Below are positions 6,965-13,230 of a stretch of 13,230 nt of DNA, piece after piece. A program made the position numbers and the translations under genes. The notes beneath the pieces were generated by a model. It was not told the origin of the DNA. It made no database searches and saw nothing but the letters and a program-made list of their open reading frames with translations. Every line of letters begins with the position of its first letter. The stretch's first letter is position 1. The DNA is taken from positions 1 to 13,230 of the forward strand of contig JAHRFV010000225.1 in the NCBI GenBank assembly GCA_019084435.1, written 5' to 3'. Origin of the DNA: Dethiosulfatibacter sp. (GTDB lineage: Bacteria > Bacillota_A > Clostridia > Tissierellales > Dethiosulfatibacteraceae).

Positions 6965-8404
6965 ATGAAAAAGAGAATTGCTTTACTTCTAATTGTTTCA
7001 ATGGTACTGATGATGAGCGGTATTACATCTTTTGCAGTTGACCATGATGATGAATTCATCTTATATGCCGGGCAGGATATGGCCGTAGGTACTGTAAATG
7101 TATCTAATGATGGAGAATTTATAAACGTATTATATGCACTCAATGGAGATGCTTTAGTTGAAGGTTGGCTAATCTATGAGACTCACGTTCATGTTGGCGA
7201 TGATCTTGATGATTTTCCATTAACAAAGAAGGGGAATCCTCAAGTCGGGTTGTTTGATTACGGTATGCACCACGATCCAGGTGTTGAAGAATATGAGGTT
7301 GTAATACCAATAGGAGACTTAAAACCTGGTGATGATCTGATGATTGCAGCTCATGCTGTTATTGAGAAAACCGAATGTATAGTAAATGCTGAAGCTCCAT
7401 ATGGTGGTAGCAGTGTAATAGATGCTGTTCAAGGATTTAAATATGACTATACTGCAGTGAAAGCAGTGAGATCAGTTCCTGAAAATGCATTACTTTATGA
7501 AACTGGTCATAGCGAAAACTATTTTTATAGTTTAGGATTTATGGAAGACAGAGATGATTATAATGAATCATCATGGATAGTAATAGAGTTTGAAGATCCA
7601 ATTGTTAATGGGGATGGTTTTGATCTTCAAGTAGTTGAAGATACATGGGGACTTCCATACCCTGTAGAAAAAGCTGAAGTGTTTGTAAGCAATGACAACA
7701 CAAACTGGACAAGCTTAGGTTGTGCTGACAACCAGACACCATCAACTGCTTATCATACAATATCTAACTTTGAATTACCTGATAGTATGGAATCAGTTAG
7801 ATTTGTCAAGGTACAAGATGCATCATTAAGGGCAGATTTTGATAGTAGATATCCGTCTCAGGTCGCTACATTAGATGGTTTTGATCTTAACGCTGTTCTT
7901 GCTCTGCATGATAATACAACTTGCGAGACCTACTCTCAATCAGCATGGGCTGAAGGTACTAGATTTGTAGATCAGGGGAATTGGGCGACATATTTCGAGT
8001 ATGTAATCCATGGTGAAACACTTGCAGATACAGTTTACGTTCCAAGTAATGGTGTTACAGTTTATAGCTCTATTGATTTAATTGAAGGTCAAAGTTATAG
8101 ATTGGAAGCAAGTGGAACATTCATCTATAGTTCTGCCGTATATAAATTGGCAGATGCAGAATGGTTTGAAAAAGAAGGTGGCTGGATAAAAGGAGAGACC
8201 GGAGTATATGCTGACAAAACTAATGTTATAGATGTTAGTGTTAATGGTTATCCCGTAAATGATGATTGGGGAGACTATAACCCTGCGCACGTTTACTCTA
8301 TGAATTATGAAGGTACAGGAGAGAAATTAAACTTTTTCATATTTGATACCAATTACACAGATAATGAAGGAAGTATAAAAGTAGAAATTTATAAGGTTTG
8401 GTAA
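6965..8404 (+). CDS. secreted beta-rich protein, probable adhesin/matrix protein under c-di-GMP control
   Basis: A 479-residue exported protein of unknown function. It has a signal peptide, MKKRIALLLIVSMVLMMSG then SFA|V, cleaved after about residue 24. The rest is acidic and beta-rich, with three apparent parts. Residues 25-125 contain LYAGQDMAVGTVNV, YETHVHVGDDLDDFP and KKGNPQVGLFDY, a module I recall from other secreted bacterial proteins but cannot name. Residues about 160-315 look like a galactose-binding/discoidin-type fold (VEVFVSNDN-like segment, VRFVKVQD, LDGFDLNAV). Residues about 345-479 form another beta domain resembling carbohydrate-binding modules (VPSNGVTVYSS, DYNPAHVYSMNYEGTG, GSIKVEIYKVW). 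There is no LPXTG motif, membrane anchor or catalytic signature. AGGAG lies 8 nt before ATG. The riboswitch and attenuator upstream imply expression at high c-di-GMP, fitting attachment or biofilm (inference). Confidence 0.85.
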   Translation: MKKRIALLLIVSMVLMMSGITSFAVDHDDEFILYAGQDMAVGTVNVSNDGEFINVLYALNGDALVEGWLIYETHVHVGDDLDDFPLTKKGNPQVGLFDYGMHHDPGVEEYEVVIPIGDLKPGDDLMIAAHAVIEKTECIVNAEAPYGGSSVIDAVQGFKYDYTAVKAVRSVPENALLYETGHSENYFYSLGFMEDRDDYNESSWIVIEFEDPIVNGDGFDLQVVEDTWGLPYPVEKAEVFVSNDNTNWTSLGCADNQTPSTAYHTISNFELPDSMESVRFVKVQDASLRADFDSRYPSQVATLDGFDLNAVLALHDNTTCETYSQSAWAEGTRFVDQGNWATYFEYVIHGETLADTVYVPSNGVTVYSSIDLIEGQSYRLEASGTFIYSSAVYKLADAEWFEKEGGWIKGETGVYADKTNVIDVSVNGYPVNDDWGDYNPAHVYSMNYEGTGEKLNFFIFDTNYTDNEGSIKVEIYKVW

Positions 8405-8418
8405 TTATTCCAACCAAA

Positions 8419-8460
8419 AACCACCTGAAGTATTTGAGCAATATTTCAGGTGGTTTTTTT
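8419..8460 (+). terminator. strong intrinsic terminator, probably bidirectional
   Basis: A 16-bp stem (8419-8434 with 8440-8455, one G-U pair), 5-nt loop TGAGC, then a T run to 8460. It starts 15 nt after the secreted-protein stop. On the minus strand a run of T also follows the stem (complement of 8416-8420), so it can end the ComK-like transcript too. Confidence 0.92.
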
Positions 8461-8504
8461 ATGGATTAATTTTCATAACATCTAAAATTTGTAACAACCT
8501 CAGC

Positions 8505-8554
8505 TATATCAATATTTTCTGCTTCTGTAAACAAGTATCATGTTAATTTTTTGT
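8505..8554. repeat. promoter-containing direct repeat, copy 2 (degenerate)
   Basis: Gap-free copy of 6611-6660. On the minus strand it keeps TTTACA and the 17-nt spacer, but the -10 reads TATAGC. No gene follows before the terminator at 8419-8460, so it looks like a relic promoter between the ComK-like stop and that terminator. Confidence 0.7.
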
Positions 8555-8556
8555 TA

Positions 8557-9006
8557 TCATCTTTTTTCTTTGCTCAATAATCGAGCCGCGATAATACGGT
8601 CTTCAAATTGTTTAGGTTTTTGGTGCAACTCTAGCTTGATTCCGTTAGTCAATACGATGTAATTTATTTCGCCTTTCTCTATATGTGAATACTTATAATA
8701 ATCGATATAACCATAAGCCCCATCTCGCTTACAGTCTGGTTTTCTTGCCTTGTAAGCAACCAGAATGTGTTTGTCCGAGAATATAATGGGAATAAGGTTC
8801 TTGATTGTCAACTTATCACCATAATTCTTCCTGTTTGCCTTCAAATCGGTGCAATAATAATGTGCCATGGTTTTAATGACGCTATTAACGTTTTTTTCGG
8901 CAGTGTATGTCTCTCTGCTCTCGTAAATAATCTCTGTGCAATCACCCTTGTATTGAATATATTCAGGTCTCATTGCTGATACAAGGTCATAATTGATCTG
9001 TCTCAT
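8557..9006 (-). CDS. ComK-like transcription factor
   Basis: A 149-residue soluble protein resembling the ComK family of competence activators. Matching regions are VNSVIKTMAHYYCTDLKANRK (family pattern: helix, then C-Y-F-G-S-S-Y-E-G-R-K), LTIKNLIPIIFSDKHILVAYKARKPDC (beta strands with the I-S-x-x-x-x-I-x-F-P-T-x-S region), INYIVLTNGIKLEL and FEDRIIAARLL. It is shorter than B. subtilis ComK (192), mainly at the ends. The match is a recalled family pattern, not a search. AGGAGG lies 5 nt before ATG 9006. It is divergent from the sigma gene at 9273 across 266 bp. A role as regulator of the neighbouring sigma factor or of DNA uptake is inference. Confidence 0.65.
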   Translation of the reverse strand: MRQINYDLVSAMRPEYIQYKGDCTEIIYESRETYTAEKNVNSVIKTMAHYYCTDLKANRKNYGDKLTIKNLIPIIFSDKHILVAYKARKPDCKRDGAYGYIDYYKYSHIEKGEINYIVLTNGIKLELHQKPKQFEDRIIAARLLSKEKR

Positions 9007-9064
9007 GCTTTCCTCCTGTAGTTTTTTATGCCTTTATATTCTATTAAGAACAAAAGACCCTTGT

Positions 9065-9092
9065 ATTCTATCAAAGATAAATGTTAATTCAA
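9065..9092 (-). promoter_or_regulatory. candidate promoter for the ComK-like gene
   Basis: Minus-strand TTGAAT (9092-9087), 16-nt spacer, TAGAAT (9070-9065), about 59 nt before the start codon. It is a moderate sigma-A match. The nearby short hairpin AAAGTC-GGG-GACTTT (9117-9131) could be an operator in the shared intergenic region. Confidence 0.45.
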
Positions 9093-9251
9093 GGACTTTT
9101 ATGATTTTGTTAACAAAAAGTCGGGGACTTTCCATTTCTCCCCTTAGTGACTTGTTAAACGACAGGCTGTACTTGGTGTAAGTCCAATTTTGGGTTTTTT
9201 TCTAATCTCTGTTAATCTCTCTTTGACCGGTACTAAATTGCAGTAGAGCGC

Positions 9252-9267
9252 TCTCCTGAAAAGGAGA
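9252..9267 (+). promoter_or_regulatory. hairpin sequestering the sigma-factor ribosome-binding site
   Basis: TCTCCT (9252-9257), GAAA tetraloop, AGGAGA (9262-9267): a perfect 6-bp stem whose 3' arm is the SD of the gene at 9273. The 5' arm also overlaps the palindrome AGAGCGCTCT (9245-9254), which could form an alternative fold. Translation is probably restrained unless the hairpin is opened. Confidence 0.6.
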
Positions 9268-9272
9268 CACAA

Positions 9273-9860
9273 TTGAACAAAAAAAATTCACAAGAGGTAT
9301 TCAACAGATGGCTGGACAAAGCAAGGAATGGTGATATGGAAGCTATGGAAAAGGTGATGGAGATGCTGACGCCACTGGTTACAGCGTCAGCCAAGAAGTA
9401 TTTTCTAGGTGATATGCCCTATGAGGACCTGATGCAGGAAGGCTATCTGGTTATCGCAGAGTGTGTGGACAAATTTGATATTTACAGAGGTATTCCCTTT
9501 CTGGGATATGTGAAGACCACTCTTATGTTTCACTTTATGGATTTGGGTAGAAAGACCCTTAAAGAGCAGTGTGACTCACTGAACCGTTCCATCAAAAACG
9601 CAGATGGTGATATAACACTAATGGATGTGATAGCAGACGATGAGGCATCAGCAGATGGTGCCATGCTCCATTATGAGAAAATAAAGGCTCTGATGCAAGG
9701 TATAAAGACCCTCAGTCCAAGAGAGCTGCAGGTCATCAGTCTGAACTACTATGTAGGGCTCAACATGATCGAAGTCGCACGCGAGCTGGGTATCGCATAT
9801 CGGACAGTGGTCAACACCAAAGTCCATGCATTGCGCAAGCTCGAAACCTATCTTCGGTAA
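9273..9860 (+). CDS. sigma-70 family alternative sigma factor (TTG start)
   Basis: A 195-residue sigma factor with regions 2 and 4 only. Region 2 spans about 20-95: DLMQEGYLVIAECVDKFDI is the core-binding and -10 helix, and GYVKTTLMFHFMD is region 2.4. Region 4 spans about 143-194: LSPRELQVISLNYYVGLNMIEVARELGI is followed by YRTVVNTKVHALRKL as the -35 helix. The length and layout match SigH/ComX/SigO-like and clostridial UviA/TcdR-like regulators rather than SigA. No anti-sigma gene is adjacent. TTG 9273 has AAGGAG 6 nt upstream, held in a hairpin. Base composition looks more GC-rich than the operon genes. Its target promoters are unknown. Confidence 0.9.
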   Translation: MNKKNSQEVFNRWLDKARNGDMEAMEKVMEMLTPLVTASAKKYFLGDMPYEDLMQEGYLVIAECVDKFDIYRGIPFLGYVKTTLMFHFMDLGRKTLKEQCDSLNRSIKNADGDITLMDVIADDEASADGAMLHYEKIKALMQGIKTLSPRELQVISLNYYVGLNMIEVARELGIAYRTVVNTKVHALRKLETYLR

Positions 9861-9869
9861 CATTGTCTA

Positions 9870-9892
9870 AGATACCAAATAACCACCAAGGC
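9870..9892. repeat. direct repeat A, copy 1
   Basis: Starts AGATACCAAATAACCAC; 21 of 23 bases match 10179-10201. The two copies bracket the foldback element. Confidence 0.75.
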
Positions 9893-9905
9893 TTCAGTTA
9901 CACTA

Positions 9906-10087
9906 TATGGTATTCAACATCAACACTAAACGCTTCAAGCATTACTCTTGTATGAGCTCAATGACTTGCTAAATTTTCAAAAACTCACCTATGGTTCAGA
10001 CACTTGAAAATTATTAACGCAAGTCATCTGCGCTCTTCTATCTGATATAACTCAGCAAAGTTTAGCTTATGATAGTTGAATACCATA
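9906..10087. repeat. 182-bp foldback (MITE/REP-like) element
   Basis: The ends are a perfect 13-bp inverted repeat, TATGGTATTCAAC (9906-9918) and its complement (10075-10087). The arms stay alignable inward with small gaps: CTAAAC, then ATGACTTGC (9961-9969) with GCAAGTCAT (10019-10027), and ATTTTCAA (9973-9980) with TTGAAAAT (10004-10011). The unpaired centre is about 20 nt. There is no transposase and no clear short target duplication. It may be a non-autonomous element, a REP-type repeat, or a structured RNA between convergent genes. Confidence 0.65.
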
Positions 10088-10147
10088 ACTATTAGATCGT
10101 TGCCAAGTGATTTTGTTTTGACATCAAATAAGATACGCGTAATCAAC

Positions 10148-10220
10148 AAGGCAACATCGTGAGACATTTAGTTGACAGAGATACCAAATAACCACTAAGA
10201 CAACATCGTGAGACATTTAG
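10148..10220. repeat. direct repeat B, two copies, plus repeat A copy 2
   Basis: CAACATCGTGAGACATTTAG occurs perfectly at 10152-10171 and 10201-10220; including AAG upstream, 23 of 24 bases match, with a 49-nt period. Repeat A copy 2 (10179-10201) lies between and overlaps the second copy by one base, forming about one and a half units of a composite repeat. There are too few, unequal units for CRISPR. Confidence 0.8.
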
Positions 10221-10361
10221 ATAAAAAAGCGCAAGCGATTTGCGTAAATTTGGAAGCTGTCTGAGCCAGCAGGCGAGTTGCTGAGAAATTAGCAAATTGC
10301 TGAGCTGATTCATATTAAATACCGAGCAGTTACAGCGTGATTATCGTATCGGTACTATTGT

Positions 10362-10396
10362 CAAAAAAAAAGCTAGCTACGAAGTCGTAGCTAGCT
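10362..10396 (-). terminator. intrinsic terminator overlapping the dehydratase stop codon
   Basis: Perfect 11-bp stem (10371-10381 with 10386-10396, arms AGCTAGCTACG), 4-nt loop, followed on the minus strand by nine T (10370-10362). The TAG stop of the dehydratase gene (10393-10391) lies inside the stem. Confidence 0.93.
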
Positions 10397-12280
10397 AAAC
10401 TTTTTATCATTAATATGAATCACATTATTTTTCTCTTCTTTCTTATAAGTATACTCCGGCACAAGCTTCTTCAGATACTGTCGAATATCCTCCTCTTCCC
10501 CTTGACTCACAACCTTCCTAAAAATCTCCAGATGATGAACCAGATGATTCAAATCCGAAAACAGAGGCTTGTCAACAAATATCTTGCTGTGAGTGGTTTC
10601 AGTGATGCTTTCGTCAGACATTAAGAGCTCCTCATATAGCTTTTCACCAGGTCTCAGACCAATGAACTGTATATCAATATCCTCATAAGGAACAAATCCA
10701 GACAACCGGATAAGATCCTCCGCCAGATCGATGATCCTCACAGGCTCACCCATATCCAGAATGAAAATCTCACCGCCATTAGCCATGGCTCCCGCCTCCA
10801 GTACCAGCTGTGATGCCTCCGGTATGGTCATGAAATATCGGATAATATCCTTATGTGTGACCGTCACAGGACCACCCTCTGCTATCTGCTTCTTAAATAG
10901 CGGAATGACACTGCCATTGCTCCCAAGCACATTTCCGAATCTCACAGCGGTAAACTCCGTCTTGCTTTCGCTGTTGTAAGTCTGGACAATCATCTCGCAG
11001 ATGCGCTTGGTTGCCCCCATGACATTGGTGGGGTTAACCGCCTTGTCAGTGGATATTTGTACAAACTTCTCCACTTTGTATTTGTCAGCCATAATAGCTA
11101 GATTCCAGGTACCGAATATGTTGTTCTTTACCGCCTCGTGAGGGCTTTTCTCCATCATTGGCACATGCTTGTGCGCTGCCGCATGGAAGACTACATTGGG
11201 CTTATAATGGCTAAAAAGATAATCCAATCTATTAAGATCTCTTATGGATGCGATAATGTATACGAAATCTATATTCAGGTGATCATTTGCCAGTTTGCGG
11301 TTGATCTCCTGCTGAAGGTCATAAAGACCGTTTTCATTGATATCAAATAGTATCACCTTTTTAGGCTGATATTTGACGATCTGCCTGACAAGCTCCGATC
11401 CGATAGATCCCGCAGCTCCCGTCACCATGATAGTCTTATCTTTTATTAATTTTTTTATATTGCTCACGTCCAGATGGACCTCTTCCCTACCAAGTAAGTC
11501 CTCTATGCCGACCTCTCTGATTTGAGAGATATTGACAGATCCGTCTATGATTTCATACACACCGGGCAAAATCTTAAGCTTGCAGTCTGTCTTTTTGCAT
11601 TCCCTGACCACTTCCTTGATATCTTTCTTGTTTGCGGACGGAATGGCAATTATGATCTCATGAATATTCTTTGATTTGGCGATATTAACAATGTCATTGC
11701 GGTTTCCCAGTACAGGAACACCATTGATGGTTTTTCCGATTTTTTGTTTGTTGTCATCAATCAGTACAACTGGCTGGCTATTGAGCTGTCGATGTTTTTT
11801 CAATTCCTTGATAACCATGACACCGGCCTCACCAGCACCCACCACCATCACACGTTTATCACTACTCCTGCTAAATACACTTCCATGTGTTTTGAATTTA
11901 CGCAATAAACGGTAGCTGAACCTAATTCCACCCAGTAAGATGACATCCAACATCCCCACAATGATGAATATGCTTCTAGGTACAAAAGCCTGAGCAAAAA
12001 ACAGATAAACAACGACAGCACCTTGTGCTACCACCGCTGCAGTTATGATTTGTATCATTTCTTCCACAGATGCGTATACCCATAGACTGTTGTAAAGCTT
12101 GAAGAAATAAAAAATGATGAGTTTTATCACAATAGTGAATACGAGGTGTTGGGAAATCACTTCCCTATGAATGGCTGGTATGCTGCCGTCAAAACGCAGC
12201 AAGTATGCAAGAATAACTGATAGAGCCAACAAAATAATGTCGGCGAAGAGAAGAAATAGATTTCTGTAATTTCTGTCCAA
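10391..12280 (-). CDS. membrane-bound nucleotide-sugar 4,6-dehydratase (CapD/PglF/WbpM family)
   Basis: A 629-residue inner-membrane enzyme that converts a UDP-HexNAc, usually UDP-GlcNAc, to the 4-keto-6-deoxy form for capsule, O-antigen or glycoprotein sugars. Four membrane helices lie in residues about 8-120, with the family word YLLRFDG at 26-32. A first Rossmann domain has VMVVGAGEAG (144-153) and VVLIDDNKQKIG. The catalytic SDR domain follows: VTGAAGSIGSELVRQI (286-301), AAAHKHVPMME (367-377), and STDKAVNPTNVMGATK (410-425) with the characteristic Met in place of the SDR tyrosine and Lys425. FGNVLGSNGSVIPLF and GLRPGEKLYEEL close the site. The length is typical (600-660). The start is TTG 12280 with GGGGG 8 nt upstream; the ATG at 12287 is out of frame. 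It has its own terminator, separate from the main operon. Confidence 0.95.
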   Translation of the reverse strand: MDRNYRNLFLLFADIILLALSVILAYLLRFDGSIPAIHREVISQHLVFTIVIKLIIFYFFKLYNSLWVYASVEEMIQIITAAVVAQGAVVVYLFFAQAFVPRSIFIIVGMLDVILLGGIRFSYRLLRKFKTHGSVFSRSSDKRVMVVGAGEAGVMVIKELKKHRQLNSQPVVLIDDNKQKIGKTINGVPVLGNRNDIVNIAKSKNIHEIIIAIPSANKKDIKEVVRECKKTDCKLKILPGVYEIIDGSVNISQIREVGIEDLLGREEVHLDVSNIKKLIKDKTIMVTGAAGSIGSELVRQIVKYQPKKVILFDINENGLYDLQQEINRKLANDHLNIDFVYIIASIRDLNRLDYLFSHYKPNVVFHAAAHKHVPMMEKSPHEAVKNNIFGTWNLAIMADKYKVEKFVQISTDKAVNPTNVMGATKRICEMIVQTYNSESKTEFTAVRFGNVLGSNGSVIPLFKKQIAEGGPVTVTHKDIIRYFMTIPEASQLVLEAGAMANGGEIFILDMGEPVRIIDLAEDLIRLSGFVPYEDIDIQFIGLRPGEKLYEELLMSDESITETTHSKIFVDKPLFSDLNHLVHHLEIFRKVVSQGEEEDIRQYLKKLVPEYTYKKEEKNNVIHINDKKFS

Positions 12281-12472
12281 AAGTCATGCCCCCTATTTAA
12301 TTCCTATATTACATTAATACCCAACTTAATAATTAATACACAGATACACCAAATATTATATAATTTTTGATAAAATATTAGTAGCCCTTTAGTTAATATA
12401 TTTTTGATTTTTTTTAAATATGTTATAATCTTATGTGAGAGAAAATTCTGATATCCGATAAGGAGTCTGCCT
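12281..12472. other. AT-rich divergent promoter region
   Basis: Non-coding gap between the dehydratase (minus) and corA (plus). For the minus strand a TATAAT occurs at 12360-12355, but no convincing -35 precedes it. The plus-strand promoter is listed separately. No structured leader was recognised; in particular no M-box could be identified by eye. Confidence 0.5.
12421..12429 (+). promoter_or_regulatory. extended -10 promoter of corA
   Basis: TGTTATAAT (TGn plus perfect TATAAT), 43 nt before ATG 12473. No good -35 lies at 17 nt (TTGATT is only 14 nt upstream), so it fits an extended -10 promoter. Confidence 0.6.
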
Positions 12473-13230
12473 ATGAAAACTGATAGAATCTATTACCCAC
12501 CGGGAACACTGATCTATACCGGTGACTATACCGGTCAGGAAACAAAAATGGAGCTGTACTCCTTTGATGAAAGCGAATACACCATAAATCAAATTACATC
12601 AATCGATGAAGTGCCCTCAACCCCACAGAAAAAGTGGTTGAATATCACTGGCTTCAATAATATTGATATTATACGGGAGATTGGACAACACTATGTCATA
12701 TCAGACATGGTGCTTGAGGACATACTGAAAACAGACCACAGAAGCAAGCTGGAATTTGTTGATGAGCAACTGTTTGCGGTTTTGAAAATGGTTTATTTAA
12801 AAAATGATAAAATTGTCCACGAGCAGCTCTCTATTCTGGTTTTGGATAACCTGATCCTCACATTTCAGGAAATAGAAGGCGACGTATTTGATACTATCCG
12901 AGACAGGATTGTCAACGGTAAGGGCAATGTCAGAAATCTTAATATCGATTATCTTTTCTACTCAATGCTGGATGCCATTGTAGACCATTATTATACGGCG
13001 CTGGAATTTGTCGAAACACTGATTGATCAGGTTGAAGAGCTTGTTATGAACGAAGAGAAGCATGTTATGGAAAGGATTTATTCCACCAAAAAAGATCTAA
13101 TTTTTCTAGGGTCTTCCATCCTTCCAATCAAGGCATCTGATATCTCCACCAGATGGTCATTCAAATCACTGAAAAAAGCCTTCGTAGAATCATTGACCAG
13201 ACCGAAGTCTTCTGAAATTAGGTTTCTAAC
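12473..13230 (+). CDS. corA: CorA-family magnesium/divalent cation transporter, 3' part outside window
   Basis: Encodes the first 252 residues of a CorA-type channel, which forms pentamers in the membrane with a large cytoplasmic funnel. Seen are WLNITGFNNIDIIREIG (about 56-72), VLEDILKTDHRSKLEFVDEQLF (82-103), LSILVLDNLILTFQE and GDVFDTIRDRIVNGKGNVRN, YLFYSMLDAIVDHYYTALE and a long helix with repeated charged residues (LIDQVEELVMNEEKHVMERIY). This is the usual alpha/beta domain and start of the stalk helix. The two C-terminal membrane helices and the GMN selectivity motif would lie past the right edge. The last 40 residues (LGSSILPIKASDISTRWS...) do not show the common YFRDVYDH word by this point, so the stalk is divergent. 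AAGGAG lies 7 nt before ATG 12473. Confidence 0.85.
   Translation, partial: MKTDRIYYPPGTLIYTGDYTGQETKMELYSFDESEYTINQITSIDEVPSTPQKKWLNITGFNNIDIIREIGQHYVISDMVLEDILKTDHRSKLEFVDEQLFAVLKMVYLKNDKIVHEQLSILVLDNLILTFQEIEGDVFDTIRDRIVNGKGNVRNLNIDYLFYSMLDAIVDHYYTALEFVETLIDQVEELVMNEEKHVMERIYSTKKDLIFLGSSILPIKASDISTRWSFKSLKKAFVESLTRPKSSEIRFL

Larger units (their letters stand above)
9861..10370. other. repeat-rich gap between convergent genes, no gene
   Basis: This gap lies between the sigma gene (plus) and the dehydratase gene (minus). I see no coding potential. It carries the foldback element 9906-10087, direct repeats (9870-9892 with 10179-10201; 10148-10171 with 10197-10220), a small palindrome CGCAAGCGATTTGCG (10230-10244), repeated TTGCTGAG words at 10270-10305 and the weak inverted pair TACCGA/TCGGTA (10320-10354). 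Confidence 0.75.

Noticed and set aside
9200..9245. Promoter TTGACC...TAGAGC for the sigma gene
   Set aside because: The -10 is poor and the spacing is short. No confident promoter for this gene could be chosen by eye.
9906..10087. Insertion sequence
   Set aside because: Inverted ends exist, but there is no transposase frame and no clear short target duplication.
10148..10220. Possible CRISPR array
   Set aside because: Only two perfect 20-base repeats, no third unit, no cas genes, and the spacer is itself a repeat found at 9870.
13120..13230. Frameshift in corA
   Set aside because: The end of the visible part diverges from the usual motif, but the other two frames give stops or no CorA-like words, so natural divergence is more likely.

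Overview
The window looks like a low-GC, Gram-positive anaerobe of the class Clostridia. The pointers are AT-rich DNA with purine-rich Shine-Dalgarno (SD) sites and several TTG starts, a class II cyclic-di-GMP riboswitch (a class best known from Clostridia), a ComK-like protein and a small non-housekeeping sigma factor. Genus and species cannot be read from the sequence.

Region 1 (1-6640, minus strand) is a surface-polysaccharide operon read right to left. A good sigma-A promoter (6609-6637) drives a winged-helix/Rossmann fusion regulator. It is followed by a membrane phosphoglycosyl transferase, an SDR 4-epimerase/4-reductase, a family 2 glycosyltransferase, gmd and fcl (together GDP-mannose to GDP-L-fucose), and an rfbH-type Fe-S 3-dehydrase. 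At the left edge rfbH runs, with no stop codon, into an inverted and diverged 3' fragment of a second rfbH. The junction lies at about 183-190.

Region 2 (6640-8556, plus strand) is a cassette of promoter, class II c-di-GMP riboswitch, terminator, secreted beta-rich protein and strong terminator. Copies of a roughly 50-bp promoter-containing sequence flank it (6611-6660 and 8505-8554), so the cassette may have been inserted between the regulator and the ComK-like gene.

Region 3 (8557-9860) holds divergent genes for a ComK-like protein (minus) and a sigma factor (plus). The sigma SD is buried in a GAAA-capped hairpin.

Region 4 (9861-10390) has no gene. It contains a 182-bp foldback element and short direct repeats, and ends in the capD-family terminator.

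Region 5 (10391-13230) holds a membrane-bound CapD/PglF/WbpM-type nucleotide-sugar 4,6-dehydratase (minus) and a divergent, right-truncated corA (plus).

Read together, the 4,6-dehydratase, the SDR reductase and the phosphoglycosyl transferase could make and load a 6-deoxy-HexNAc (for example QuiNAc) onto undecaprenyl phosphate as the first sugar. Gmd and Fcl would supply GDP-L-fucose for extension. The c-di-GMP-switched secreted protein next to this locus suggests a shared role in attachment or biofilm; that link is inference.
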